Assembly (NCBI GenBank): GCA_963837635.1
Contig: CAWINY010000004.1
Location: forward strand, 186,001-250,000
Direction of reading: 5' to 3'
Source: CAWINY01 sp963837635
Lineage (GTDB): Bacteria; Acidobacteriota; Terriglobia; Terriglobales; Acidobacteriaceae
DNA length: 64,000 nucleotides
Positions 17,551 through 26,365 of the stretch are shown one piece after another; the stretch's first letter is position 1; every line of letters begins with the position of its first letter. The notes beneath the pieces were generated by a model that ran no database searches, had not been told where the DNA came from, and saw only the letters and a program-made list of their open reading frames with translations. The translations under genes and the position numbers were made by a program.

Positions 17551-18762
17551 TCAAAAATCGCCGCCGGCACCTCCGCCTCCCGAAGCTCCCCCACCGAAGC
17601 GGAAGTCTGCACTCCTTGTTTGCGGGCTGGGCGTTATTGACTGTGGTGCTACCAGGCCCAATACGGCAGCGCCGGCATTCATCCACTGTTTGTCCCCTCC
17701 CGATAGGCGCGCTGCGGTAAAGCCGCGGCGAATTCCGCCCGGTCCACGGGCTAGCCAGTGTCGAATGAACAATGTAACGCCGGTCAATAATATGCCCAGA
17801 AGCATCGGGTCCCAAGTATGCCGCGGCCAGCCGAGATAAGGTTTGTTGGAAACGAAGGTCAAGATAGCGACAATCGCGCCGACCGCAATGACAAAGCGGT
17901 CCTTCTGGCGAACCCCGCGTGCGAGTACGACGGGCGGCAGACACCAGATTAGCATCCATGTGGTCCAGTAGAACGACCTCGCGAATTCAGAGGCGGCCGT
18001 AGTGCCAATGCCCCACCACTGCGCGCGCAGGTCCAACGACGAAAGCTGGAGGTTGATGGCCAGGTAGATGCCGAGCCAGAGGAATGCTTCGACGAGCGAA
18101 TAATCATCTTCGATGTAATCGAAGTGGTGGCGGGAACGTACCGCGGTTACACATATGAGCCCGATTGCATAGAGCAAGGCGACGATCACATGCTGCGCCG
18201 AGTGAGACGAGGTCCAATAGCCTGGCAGAAAGAGGGCGAAGACCATTGCGGCGAGAAATGCATACCAGAGCCCGAAGCGGCACCAGATCCAGAGCGAAAA
18301 GACACCGCCGGCGGTGGGAACCAGGAACTGGACTCCGTCCGGCGTAGGCGAATAAGGCCTGCCGCTGAAAAGAGCGGCCTGAATTCCCGCACAAAGAAAA
18401 CCAACCGAGCAGACGGCGAGCGCTTCCTCGATCCCATACCGATACAGATGGGCTTGGGAAACGGCGACTTCGGCGGCGGCATAGCAGACGGCAGCGAAAA
18501 TCAGGAAGAAAATGCCAGAGGTTTGCTCCGATGGCCACGAAAGCAAAACCCTGAAGAACAGTGCGGCGGCGGCGGCCACGCTGATAAGGGTGAAGAGGAA
18601 CAAAATCAGCCGCAGAAAGATGTTGGTGGTGCGCAGCTCAGAGACCGTCTCCTGCTCCAGACGCTGGTACTGCGCCTTGGTGAGGAAGCTCTCGCCGGCC
18701 CAGTCCGCCAGGAGTTTGCGGGCGCGCAGAGTCTCTTCGCTCGATGCCGTGTAGAGTCTCAT
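17551..18762 (-). CDS. Multi-pass membrane protein with Gly-rich C-terminal tail, partner of the DUF2157 protein
   Basis: 403 aa, starting in an ATGA overlap with the upstream DUF2157 gene. A soluble N-terminal segment (about 1-45, with ESFLTKAQYQRLEQE) precedes some ten hydrophobic helices (about 48-340). The protein ends in an unusual glycine tail, FRFGGGASGGGGAGGDF, like the tail of TPM-domain proteins such as the one encoded 1.4 kb away on the other strand. No enzymatic motif is visible. DUF2157-type proteins are often encoded beside a second large membrane protein of this type (DUF4401-like), and that is my tentative assignment. Confidence 0.6.
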   Translation of the reverse strand: MRLYTASSEETLRARKLLADWAGESFLTKAQYQRLEQETVSELRTTNIFLRLILFLFTLISVAAAAALFFRVLLSWPSEQTSGIFFLIFAAVCYAAAEVAVSQAHLYRYGIEEALAVCSVGFLCAGIQAALFSGRPYSPTPDGVQFLVPTAGGVFSLWIWCRFGLWYAFLAAMVFALFLPGYWTSSHSAQHVIVALLYAIGLICVTAVRSRHHFDYIEDDYSLVEAFLWLGIYLAINLQLSSLDLRAQWWGIGTTAASEFARSFYWTTWMLIWCLPPVVLARGVRQKDRFVIAVGAIVAILTFVSNKPYLGWPRHTWDPMLLGILLTGVTLFIRHWLARGPGGIRRGFTAARLSGGDKQWMNAGAAVLGLVAPQSITPSPQTRSADFRFGGGASGGGGAGGDF

Positions 18763-19703
18763 GCCGGCCTTCCGAAGCGGCGCGCGATCTGGACCAGCGC
18801 GACCAGCATTGCAACTGCGGTAATGACGAAATAGCCCAGGACAACAATTTCGTCAGTGATGCCGCGGATGAGTATCGAGCTAACACCCACGTAGCCGTAG
18901 ACCGCCGAATAAGCAACAAAGGCAAACTGCCGGCGCGTCAGGCCCCAGGCGAGAGACGCGCCACAGGCGAGAAGCAGGGCCAGAAACCACACCCCGTAGC
19001 CTTGCCGATTGAACACGCCCGAGAGCAATGCCCAAAACAAAACGTTGGCCACTATGTTCAGATACGTGTCGAAGAAATGTGGTTTTAGGCCGCGCCGCTG
19101 AAGGATCACCCCGCCGACGCCGACCAGCAGACAATAGAGTAGGGCACATTGGCGATACGCCGCGTCCTGATGGGACGGCCAGTGCGAGATCGTCAGCCCC
19201 AACCATCCGGCAAGTGACGACAAAGCGAGCGACAGCACGAAGCGATTGTCGAAACGATAAGCGAGGAAGAAAAAGAAGACCGCGGTCGCCAAGAGATAGG
19301 AGTCCCATTGTCCGGAGAGTACGTGGAATCGGTTCTCCAGGTAAGCGAGTTCTACGCACCAGACGAGGCTGCCGAGGTAAAGCACGTAGTCGAAGACCGC
19401 AGTCAGTGCAGGCGTTTCCGCGAGGGACCAAGCGGGCGCCCTGGAAAAGCAGTACCAAAAACAGGCGGCGAGGATGGTGGAGAGAATGGCCAGGACGAGA
19501 ACGTCACCGAGTTGTTGCGACCAGGTGGTGACAGTCCAGCCAAGTCCGGCAACAAACGCCAGCACACCAGCATAGAGAAGAACGTTCAGCTCAAGAAAAA
19601 CTGATAAGGGTTCTCCACGGCAGAGGCTCGCCAAATACACGTGCTGCTCCGGCGATATCGCGCCTTGCTTCCTCCAGTGCTCTAAGCGGGCAAGGATGGT
19701 CAT
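18759..19703 (-). CDS. DUF2157-type multi-pass membrane protein
   Basis: 314 aa. The N-terminus (LEHWRKQGAISPEQHVYLAS) is the short helical motif that typically opens DUF2157 proteins, followed by eight to ten membrane helices and a basic C-terminus (QIARRFGRPA). AGGAGAA precedes the ATG at 19703. It is translationally coupled to the following membrane protein. Function is not known for the family. The pair is divergent from a TPM-nucleotidyltransferase-LemA set, suggesting a joint envelope role. Confidence 0.7.
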   Translation of the reverse strand: MTILARLEHWRKQGAISPEQHVYLASLCRGEPLSVFLELNVLLYAGVLAFVAGLGWTVTTWSQQLGDVLVLAILSTILAACFWYCFSRAPAWSLAETPALTAVFDYVLYLGSLVWCVELAYLENRFHVLSGQWDSYLLATAVFFFFLAYRFDNRFVLSLALSSLAGWLGLTISHWPSHQDAAYRQCALLYCLLVGVGGVILQRRGLKPHFFDTYLNIVANVLFWALLSGVFNRQGYGVWFLALLLACGASLAWGLTRRQFAFVAYSAVYGYVGVSSILIRGITDEIVVLGYFVITAVAMLVALVQIARRFGRPA

Positions 19704-20162
19704 GAAGTCTTCGTTCTCCTGGGACAGCGGGGTCCGTGGCCGGCATTAAATCCCCGTTCCCTATTCGGCCCATGAGTCTACTCATCGTACATTCCGATAG
19801 GCGCGCCGTGCTGAAAAATGCGCCAGTGGACGTGCCAAATCGAGGGGGGCCACAAGTCTTAGGGCTGTATCTGAAACGCCCATGAGCGAAGGGCTGCCTG
19901 GCCGGTGCTGAATGCGGGCGCTTCGGATACAGCCCTAAGACTTACCATTACTAATCTCGTCAAGGGTGGGACCTGACTGCTTCCGTGTTGGCGAAACGAT
20001 CAGCTCACAATCCGGCGGTGACTTCTCCGAACGCGGTTTCGGGACCGCGGAGATGATCTGCCGACCCTTTAGACCTTGGCTTCACGATTGCTTCCGTGTT
20101 GTCGACCAACGGCCCCAAACCGATCCGATGCGGGCGCAGGTGTCCTGTACAATCTGGCAACC
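19704..20162. other. Divergent intergenic region (459 bp)
   Basis: It separates the divergent DUF2157 and TPM genes. It contains a 91-bp MITE-like palindromic element (19852-19942), the short repeat shared with 3514-3551 (20003-20041) and, near the right end, TACAAT at 20148-20153. The last is a plausible -10 box that would put the TPM transcript start within a few bases of its ATG (near-leaderless). No gene is seen. Confidence 0.45.
19852..19942. mobile_element. MITE-like element, 28-bp terminal inverted repeats
   Basis: The left end AAGTCTTAGGGCTGTATC and its continuation to CGCCC are mirrored at the right end (GGGCG...GATACAGCCCTAAGACTT), about 26 of 28 bases matching, around a core of roughly 35 bp with no coding capacity. 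Length and structure fit a non-autonomous miniature element. No full-length relative with these ends is present in the window. Confidence 0.6.
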
Positions 20163-20948
20163 ATGAAATTGTTGGCGAAATTCGGCATTGTGCCACTCTT
20201 TGTTCTGTTGCTGACTATGATCGCGCATGCCGAACCGGTCTCGCAGTTGCGCCCTACCGGTTACGTCAACGACTTCGCGCATGTTCTCGATCAGAAGACG
20301 GTCGCGCAGATGGAAGGCATTTGCCAGCAGACCGATCAAAGGGCTCACGCCCAGATTGCCGTGGTCACCATCAATTCCCTCGATGGCGCGGATGTCGAGA
20401 GTTACGCGGTCAACCTCTTTAAAAGCTGGGGCATAGGAGACAAGTCAACCAATCGAGGCCTTTTGATCCTGTATGCCATTCAGGATCGCCGTGCCCGCAT
20501 TGAAGTCGGCTATGGCCTGGAACCGATTCTGCCTGACGGGAAGGTTGGAAGCTTTCAGCGTGAGGCGATACCGCTGATGCGTAGCGGCGATTACAGCGCG
20601 GCCCTGCTGCTGGTCACCAGTCGAGTAGCGGGGGTGATTGCGCAGGATGCCGGAATTGAGATCCCCAATGTGCTGCCGCCTGCTACGATCCTGCCGTCGG
20701 ATCAGCCGGACGGCCAGCGATTACCGCTCGGCCAGATCATTGTAGTTGGGCTGGCCTTATTGGTCCTCCTGTTTACTCCTCTACGGGGCGTGTTGTTCGG
20801 GCTTCTGCTTTCTCAGGTTCTCGGTGGCCGACGTGAGGGTTCGGGCGGAGGATGGGGTGGCGGCGGGTTCGGTGGCGGAGGTGGAGGCGGCTTCGGAGGT
20901 TTTGGCGGCGGCAGTTCCGGTGGTGGAGGGGGCAGCAGCGGTTGGTAG
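20163..20948 (+). CDS. TPM-domain protein (YgcG family)
   Basis: 261 aa from the ATG at 20163, which begins a clear signal peptide (LLAKFGIVPLFVLLLTMIAHA/E); longer in-frame readings lack one. Residues about 30-170 form the TPM fold (GYVNDFAHVLD, SLDGADVESYAVNLFKSWGIG, DRRARIEVGYGLE). One membrane helix lies near 197-222, followed by a tail of Gly/Ser repeats ending GGGSSGW. Family members are envelope proteins, some with phosphatase activity, very often beside LemA, as here two genes down. The TAG stop is immediately followed by TAA. Confidence 0.88.
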   Translation: MKLLAKFGIVPLFVLLLTMIAHAEPVSQLRPTGYVNDFAHVLDQKTVAQMEGICQQTDQRAHAQIAVVTINSLDGADVESYAVNLFKSWGIGDKSTNRGLLILYAIQDRRARIEVGYGLEPILPDGKVGSFQREAIPLMRSGDYSAALLLVTSRVAGVIAQDAGIEIPNVLPPATILPSDQPDGQRLPLGQIIVVGLALLVLLFTPLRGVLFGLLLSQVLGGRREGSGGGWGGGGFGGGGGGGFGGFGGGSSGGGGGSSGW

Positions 20949-20962
20949 TAAGCGAGGACGCG

Positions 20963-21700
20963 ATGATTCCTGAGAACAAGCTCGAGGACTTTGTAAGGCG
21001 TATGCGCGCGGCGGCCGGGGCAAACCTGGAGAGCGTCATCCTGTACGGGTCCGCCGTGGCAGGAGATTTTCATCCCGAATTCTCGAACCTGAATCTGTTC
21101 TGTGTGCTGCGCGACAGTTCCTTCCCGGCCTTGCAGGCTCTGGCGCCGGTCGCACAGTGGTGGGAGCGCCAGAAGCAGCCTCCGCCACTTTTCATGACGC
21201 GCCACGAACTGGAATGTTCCACTGACATCTTCACCATCGAACTGCTGGACATGCAGCAACATCATCGCGTCCTTCTCGGTGAAGATGTGCTGCTGGGTTT
21301 GCAGATTTCCATGCGCATCCATCGCGTCCAGGTGGAATACGAACTCCGTGAGAAACTGCTTCTGCTGCGCCAACAGCTGCTTCTAGCCTCCGACAGCAAG
21401 CGGCGATTGTGGGGCTTGCTGGTGCGTTCCGTGCCCTCCTTCGTCACGCTTTTTCGCCATGCCCTGATCGCGCTCGGACATGCCGCGCCGGTGGGAAAGC
21501 GCGAAACGGTACAGGCTCTGGCGGAGCGGATGAAATTAGACACGTCCGCTATTCACCAGGTGCTGGACGTTCGGGAGCACAAGGCGAATCCCAGGAAAAT
21601 GGATGTTAACGACCTCTTCGCCCGCTACCTGACGGTGGTGGAGCAGGTTGCGACCGCGGTGGATAAGGCGCTGGAAGCGGATGTGACCGCCCGTTTGTGA
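20963..21700 (+). CDS. Nucleotidyltransferase-fold protein with degenerate active site
   Basis: 245 aa, starting 14 bases after the TPM stop. The N-terminal 100 residues have the MNT-type nucleotidyltransferase start (LESVILYGSAVAGDF), but where active enzymes carry the metal-binding D-x-D this one reads SNLNLFCVL, i.e. N-x-N. The C-terminal half is helical (LRQQLLLASDSKRRLWGLLV) like the helical domain of kanamycin-nucleotidyltransferase relatives. Without the acidic pair, catalysis is unlikely unless other residues substitute; a binding or regulatory role is more plausible. Its position between TPM and LemA implies a shared operon. Confidence 0.65.
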   Translation: MIPENKLEDFVRRMRAAAGANLESVILYGSAVAGDFHPEFSNLNLFCVLRDSSFPALQALAPVAQWWERQKQPPPLFMTRHELECSTDIFTIELLDMQQHHRVLLGEDVLLGLQISMRIHRVQVEYELREKLLLLRQQLLLASDSKRRLWGLLVRSVPSFVTLFRHALIALGHAAPVGKRETVQALAERMKLDTSAIHQVLDVREHKANPRKMDVNDLFARYLTVVEQVATAVDKALEADVTARL

Positions 21701-21757
21701 CCGCGTTACACTCAATTGCTCAGGGCGGCGTTGCCGCGGTGTGGAAATGGAGAGCTT

Positions 21758-22378
21758 ATGAAGAAACTGTGGATCGCGATTGTCGTAGTGGTTCTGATTG
21801 CGCTCGCCTCCTTCGGACAGTACGTGGGAGTTCGCAACCTGCTGGTGACCAAGAATGAATCGGTCAAGGCCGCTTGGTCCCAGGTGGACATCGTCTTACA
21901 GCGTCGGGCGGACCTGATTCCCAACCTTGTGGAGACGGTGAAAGGCTATGCGCTGCAGGAACAAACGGTATTCGGGGACATCGCCAGAGCCCGCTCCGCA
22001 CTGCTTTCGGCCGGCACTCCGCAGCAGAAAATCGCCGCCAACGGGCAACTCGACGGAGCGATTGGCCGCCTGTTGCTCGTAGTCGAGAACTATCCGCAGC
22101 TAAAGTCCAACGAGAACTTCCTGCGTCTGCAGGACGAACTCGCGGGCACCGAGAATCGCATCGCGGTCGAACGCAAGCGCTACAACGACACGCTGCAGGA
22201 CTACAACACGTATGTCCAGATGTTTCCCAACAATGTTTTTGCCGGTTGGGCGGGATTCCAGCCGAATAGCGCCTACTTTGCCGCGACGGAGGGATCGCGC
22301 CAGACCCCCAAGGTGAGTTTCTCGAATCCCGGCACACCGGCTCCGCAACCCACGACTCAGCCCGTGCCCGCAAAGTAG
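21758..22378 (+). CDS. lemA: LemA family protein
   Basis: 206 aa; GGAGAG precedes the ATG at 21758. One N-terminal membrane helix (about 4-22) is followed by the characteristic LemA helical bundle: NESVKAAWSQVDIVLQRRADLIPNLVETVK, LENYPQLKSNENFLRLQDEL (here VVENYPQLK) and the ENRIAVERKRYND signature. The C-terminus is a Pro/Thr/Gln-rich tail. LemA and TPM proteins are a standard neighbouring pair and are thought to act together at the envelope; the exact function is unknown. Downstream lies IS debris. Confidence 0.9.
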   Translation: MKKLWIAIVVVVLIALASFGQYVGVRNLLVTKNESVKAAWSQVDIVLQRRADLIPNLVETVKGYALQEQTVFGDIARARSALLSAGTPQQKIAANGQLDGAIGRLLLVVENYPQLKSNENFLRLQDELAGTENRIAVERKRYNDTLQDYNTYVQMFPNNVFAGWAGFQPNSAYFAATEGSRQTPKVSFSNPGTPAPQPTTQPVPAK

Positions 22379-22453
22379 CGCGGGCTGATGGATGAGAATT
22401 CCAGATGCGAGGTGCGTTCGGTCTGCAGAACTAGGGGCAACCGACAAAGAAAA

Positions 22454-22727
22454 GCATCCGCGCTTCCATCTGCACTTCACTCCCACGAGCGCGTCGTGGC
22501 TGAACATGGTGGAACGTTTCTTTCGCGACCTGACCCAAAATCGCCTGCGTCGTGGTGTCTTCCACGATCTGGAAGAGCTCATCATGGCCATCGGCACCTA
22601 CATCGACCGTCACAACGAGAGCCCCAAACCGTTCATCTGGACCGCGCGAGCCACCGATATCCTGGAAAAAGTGAAGCGCGCTCGCCACACCCTGAATAAA
22701 CGTCAATCTGTATGACGCACTACACTA
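22454..22727 (+). mobile_element. Terminal remnant of an IS630 element
   Basis: These 274 bp are an essentially identical, inverted copy of 24415-24688, the transposase 3' end plus the terminal repeat of the intact IS630 nearby. They encode the transposase C-terminus from HPRFHLHFTPTSASWLN to TLNKRQSV. The left break lies in unrelated sequence; the right end (GACGCACTACACTA) abuts the IS1182 terminal repeat directly. The remnant retains the catalytic Glu region but not the two Asp regions. Confidence 0.85.
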
Positions 22728-24242
22728 GCAGTCCGTGGTGTAAGTCTGGATACGTAAGCAGAAAGTACTGAAGAATCCACCGGCATGGTTCGTAGAATGA
22801 GCGCATGGCGATGGGGACGCGCAAGCAGCGGGAGAAGCAAGAAGGCATCTGGATTGCGCAGGCGGAGCTGGCCTCGGCCCCGGGGCATCCGTTCTATCAG
22901 CGGTTGAACGAGTTGCTGGAGTCGAACCAGTTCGATGAGTTTGTCGAGGGCCGGTGCGCGAAGTTCTACGCGGCCAAGTACGGACGACCATCGCTGACCC
23001 CGGGCATCTATTTTCGGTCGCTGCTGGTCGGCTACTTCGAGGGCATCGACAGTGAGCGCGGGATTGCCTGGCGGATGGCGGACTCGCTGGCGCTGCGGCG
23101 CTTCGTGGGCATTGCGCTGGATGAGAAAACGCCGGACCACTCGACCATTTAGCGCAACCGGCGGTTGATCGATCTGGAGACGCACGGCGAGGTATTCGCG
23201 TGGGCGTTGGGGGTGCTGGCGGATCGCGGGCTGCTGAAGGGCCAGCGGATCGCCATCGACGCGACCACGCTGGAGGCCAACGCGGCGATGCGCTCGATTG
23301 AGCGGCGGGACACGGGGGCAAGCTACGAGGAGTTTCTGTGCGGACTGGCGAAGGCTTCCGGGATCCTGACGCCGACGCGCGAGGACTTGGCGCGGCTGGA
23401 TCGCAAGCGCAAGAAGCGCATGTCCAACAAGGAATGGAAGAGTCCTTCCGATCAGGATGCGCGGATCGCCAAGATGAAGGACGGGCGCACGCACTTGGCG
23501 CACAAGGCGGAGCACGCGGTCGATCTGGACACGGGCGCGGTGGTGGCGGTCACCTTACAAGGCGCCGACCAAGGCGACACCACAACCCTGGATGAGACGC
23601 TGAGCGAGGCCGGGATGGCGGTGGCGGAGTTGGTCGGGCGCGAGGCGGAACAGCGGCCTGACGAGAAGCCGAAGGTGAACGTCAACGGGATCGAAGAGTT
23701 GGTTGCCGACAAGGGCTACCACAGCGGCGCGGTAGTCCAGCGGGTCAAGAGTTACGAGGTGCGCAGCTACATTCCGGAGAAGCAGCAGAAAGGCCGCCGC
23801 CACTGGCAGGGCAAAAGCGAAGAACAACAGGCGGGGTACCGGAATCGACGGCGGGTGCGCGGCGAGTACGGCAAGAGTTTACTGCGGCGGCGGGGCGAGT
23901 TGGTGGAACGTAGCTTTGCGCACTGTTACGACACGGGTGGTATGCGGCGCACGTACCTGCGCGGCCACAAGAACATTCTGAAGCGGCAACTGATCCACGT
24001 TGGCGCCTTCAACCTGAGTCTGATTATGCGCAAGCTGATGCGGGCCGGCACTCCGCGGGAGTGGAGAAACCGCGGTGGTCAGCCTATTTTGTTCGTCTAT
24101 TGGCTGCTCACGCGGCGGGCAGATCGGATTCCGCGGTACGGGAACCAAGTTGCAAGCTACCCGGTGAAAAACTTCGCGACGCGGTCGAGTCGCCCACGCC
24201 GCTGGCCGTGCCGGAAATCAGCTACTTACACCACGGACTGCT
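22727..24242 (+). mobile_element. IS1182-family insertion sequence
   Basis: About 1.5 kb bounded by 19-bp perfect inverted repeats, AGCAGTCCGTGGTGTAAGT at 22727-22745 and its complement at 24224-24242. The single transposase gene is interrupted by one stop codon. Its left end sits exactly at the tip of the IS630 remnant. The 172 bp between its right end and the next IS630 copy (24243-24414) show nothing recognisable. Confidence 0.85.
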
Positions 24243-24244
24243 AA
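22805..24244 (+). pseudogene. IS1182-family transposase with an in-frame TAG
   Basis: One reading frame from the ATG at 22805 to 24244, broken only by TAG at 23150-23152 (context DHSTI-stop-RNRRLIDL, where a Ser is usual). The N-terminal part is the DUF772-type domain (YGRPSLTPGIYFRSLLVGYFEG). Later come IAIDATTLEANAAM, the long insertion (TREDLARLDRKRKKRMSNKEW), DARIAKMKDGRTHLAHKAEHAVDLDTG and VADKGYHSGA, all usual for this family. A single TCG-to-TAG change would explain the stop. The frame runs through the terminal repeat and stops at the junction. Confidence 0.85.
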
Positions 24245-24414
24245 GCGGCCGAAATAGAGGTTTTCTGGGATAGTCCGCGGAAGGCTACGGCTAATGCCGG
24301 ATGGCGGGAAATGGCACGTTTCGCGGCACGTCACACTTGGGCCAAGACGTGCCTCAGCATCGATGTGTTCAGAAATCTGTATGGGCTATCGTTTGATCGT
24401 TCGGGGCCAGAGCC

Positions 24415-25583
24415 TAGTGTAGTGCGTCATACAGATTGACGTTTATTCAGGGTGTGGCGAGCGCGCTTCACTTTTTCCAGGATATCGGTGGCTCGCGCGG
24501 TCCAGATGAACGGTTTGGGGCTCTCGTTGTGACGGTCGATGTAGGTGCCGATGGCCATGATGAGCTCTTCCAGATCGTGGAAGACACCACGACGCAGGCG
24601 ATTTTGGGTCAGGTCGCGAAAGAAACGTTCCACCATGTTCAGCCACGACGCGCTCGTGGGAGTGAAGTGCAGATGGAAGCGCGGATGCCGCGCCAGCCAG
24701 CGCTGCACTTTGGGGTGCTTATGGGTGGCGTAGTTATCGCAGATCAAGTGGAGTTGTCGCTCCGCCGGAATGGTCTGGTCGATCAGACGGAGAAACTTGA
24801 GCCATTCCTGATGGCGATGCCGCTCTTGGCACAGGCCAAAGACTTCGCCGTTGGCCGCATTCAGCGCGGCAAACAAGGTGGCGGTGCCGTTGCGTTTGTA
24901 GTCATGCGTCATGGTGGCGCCGCGCCCACGTTTCAGCGGCAATCCAGGCTGAGTACGATCCAGAGCTTGAATCTGGCTCTTCTCGTCCGCGCACAGCACC
25001 AGCGCGTGCTCAGGCGGGTTGAGGTACAGACCGACGATGTCTTCCAGTTTCTCCGCAAACTGGGGATCGTTACTGAGCTTGAAGGTTTCCACGAGATGAG
25101 GTTTCAACCCGTGGGCCCGCCAGATGCGCCGCACACTGGCTTCGCTGATGCCTATGGCCGCTGCCATAGTGCGCGTGCTCCAGTGGGTGGCGTTGGTCGG
25201 CTGTTGGCGCGTGGTCATCGTCACCACACGTTTTGTCAGGCGGGCGCTGATCTTGGGTTTGCGGCCGGCCCGAGGCGCGTCTTTCGCTAATCCGGCCAGG
25301 CCCAGCGTGAGGAAGCGCTTGCGCCATCGGGAAACCTTTTTCGGCGTGATGGCCATAGCCGCCGCAATTTCCTGGTTCTGCTGGCCGGAAGCCGCGAACA
25401 ACACGATGCGTGCACGCTCCGCCACCCGCACCGGGAGGGATCGACTCCGGGCTTGATATTCCAACACCGTCCGTTGCTCCGGACTCAACGTAATAGTAGG
25501 GGCTATGCGCATCCGCAACCGTGTCCTCAATCATAAGACGCGCGCGGATTGATAAAGGTTGTTAGTTATGACGCACTACACTA
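24415..25583 (-). mobile_element. Complete IS630-family insertion sequence
   Basis: Bounded by 17-bp inverted repeats TAGTGTAGTGCGTCATA (24415-24431) and its complement (25567-25583), including the terminal TA expected for IS630 insertion at TA. Length 1169 bp with one transposase gene. The inverted partial copy at 22454-22727 flanks the IS1182 element on the other side. The right end has entered the end of a receiver gene. Confidence 0.88.
24427..25530 (-). CDS. IS630-family transposase
   Basis: 367 aa, apparently intact. N-terminal helix-turn-helix region (about 15-130: QNQEIAAAMAITPKKVSRWRKRF, then a second HTH around AAAIGISEASVRRIWRAHGL). The DDE catalytic domain follows: LVLCADEKSQIQALDRTQ (first Asp), LICDNYATHKHPKV (second Asp) and SWLNMVERFFRDL (Glu). 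It moves the element by cut-and-paste at TA. A second in-frame ATG six codons in (MRIAPTIT) could be the true start. Confidence 0.93.
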   Translation of the reverse strand: MRTRLRMRIAPTITLSPEQRTVLEYQARSRSLPVRVAERARIVLFAASGQQNQEIAAAMAITPKKVSRWRKRFLTLGLAGLAKDAPRAGRKPKISARLTKRVVTMTTRQQPTNATHWSTRTMAAAIGISEASVRRIWRAHGLKPHLVETFKLSNDPQFAEKLEDIVGLYLNPPEHALVLCADEKSQIQALDRTQPGLPLKRGRGATMTHDYKRNGTATLFAALNAANGEVFGLCQERHRHQEWLKFLRLIDQTIPAERQLHLICDNYATHKHPKVQRWLARHPRFHLHFTPTSASWLNMVERFFRDLTQNRLRRGVFHDLEELIMAIGTYIDRHNESPKPFIWTARATDILEKVKRARHTLNKRQSV

Positions 25584-25955
25584 GTTGGACAGTATCGCCA
25601 GCAAATCCGTGGGATGAATCGGCTTGGACAGAAGGTCGAATTCATGACCTCTCTCGCGGGCGCCCTCCAGCAGATCAAGTGTGGTAGCGTTCCCGGAAAT
25701 GAGCAGAATCTTACAACCCGGCAAAAAACTACGGATCAGGATCGCCGCCTCGATTCCGTTCAGACCCTGCATCATTACGTCGCTGATAATCAGGTCTGGG
25801 CGGAACTGGCGGGCGGTCTCCACGGCTTCCATACCGCTGTATGCGGTCATGGCGTCATAGCCCTGCAGATCGAGAATAGAAGCGAGACTGTCGGCGATGG
25901 GACATTCATCATCGACCACCAGAACCTTAAGTCGGGCTGTACTCGTTCCATCCAT
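25581..25955 (-). CDS. Single-domain response regulator, 3' end cut by IS630
   Basis: 124 aa. CAGGAG lies 7 bases upstream of the ATG at 25955. It is a CheY-like receiver with acidic pair DD (15-16), phospho-acceptor Asp59, the LISGN segment and the SKP lysine. The TAG stop (25581-25583) is formed by the terminal TA of the IS630 repeat, so the original C-terminus, perhaps including an output domain, has been lost. What remains is close to a full receiver fold and could be stable. No kinase is adjacent. Confidence 0.85.
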   Translation of the reverse strand: MDGTSTARLKVLVVDDECPIADSLASILDLQGYDAMTAYSGMEAVETARQFRPDLIISDVMMQGLNGIEAAILIRSFLPGCKILLISGNATTLDLLEGARERGHEFDLLSKPIHPTDLLAILSN

Positions 25956-26149
25956 TCAATACTCCTGGAGAGGAAGGTGAACGGCGTCAAAACGTTGCGA
26001 TTGGTTAAGATGTTTTCAATTACGAGGAAGTGAGGCGTTTTCATTCGAGTCTGGGGCTCTGCCTCATATGAGTAGGTGACTCACTTTGTAGCTGTAAAGG
26101 AAGTCTGACAATACTCATACACTGCTGCAATGTCAAAGTTATTCTGGAA

Positions 26150-26362
26150 TCAAGCCCGGATACCGTCTACGGCTTTCCCAGAATGGGCTAGTTCCCTGAT
26201 TGGTCGTAGGATCAGCTTTTTGCCCATCCGATCCGCGGTTTGATAACGCTGACTTACGGCTGCGGTCAGCTCCCGACGCGTTGTCAACTTGATCAGTCTC
26301 CTCATCTCCGCTCCCGACGTGTACTCACGTCGGGTAGCATTTTCGATGAGGTAACGACCCAT
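26150..26362 (-). pseudogene. Short N-terminal fragment resembling an integrase-type transposase
   Basis: 70 codons. The segment MRRLIKLTTRRELTAAVSQR followed by YQTADRMGKKLIL resembles the opening of integrase-core transposases (TRRELxxAVAxRYxxAxRxxKGxILDEF), but the frame ends soon after. Nothing of the catalytic core follows. It sits exactly where the LuxR-type gene should encode its DNA-binding domain, so this fragment probably marks the insertion or recombination that removed it. Confidence 0.4.
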
Positions 26363-26365
26363 CGC

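Noticed and set aside
22388..22715. A separate short gene encoding the HPRFHLHFTPTSASW protein
   Set aside because: It is the 3' part of an IS630 transposase, identical to that in the complete copy at 24427-25530.
23150..23152. Genetic-code change making TAG a sense codon
   Set aside because: Many intact genes here end naturally in TAG (lipoprotein, TPM, LemA, FecR, MBL hydrolase), so TAG is a normal stop.
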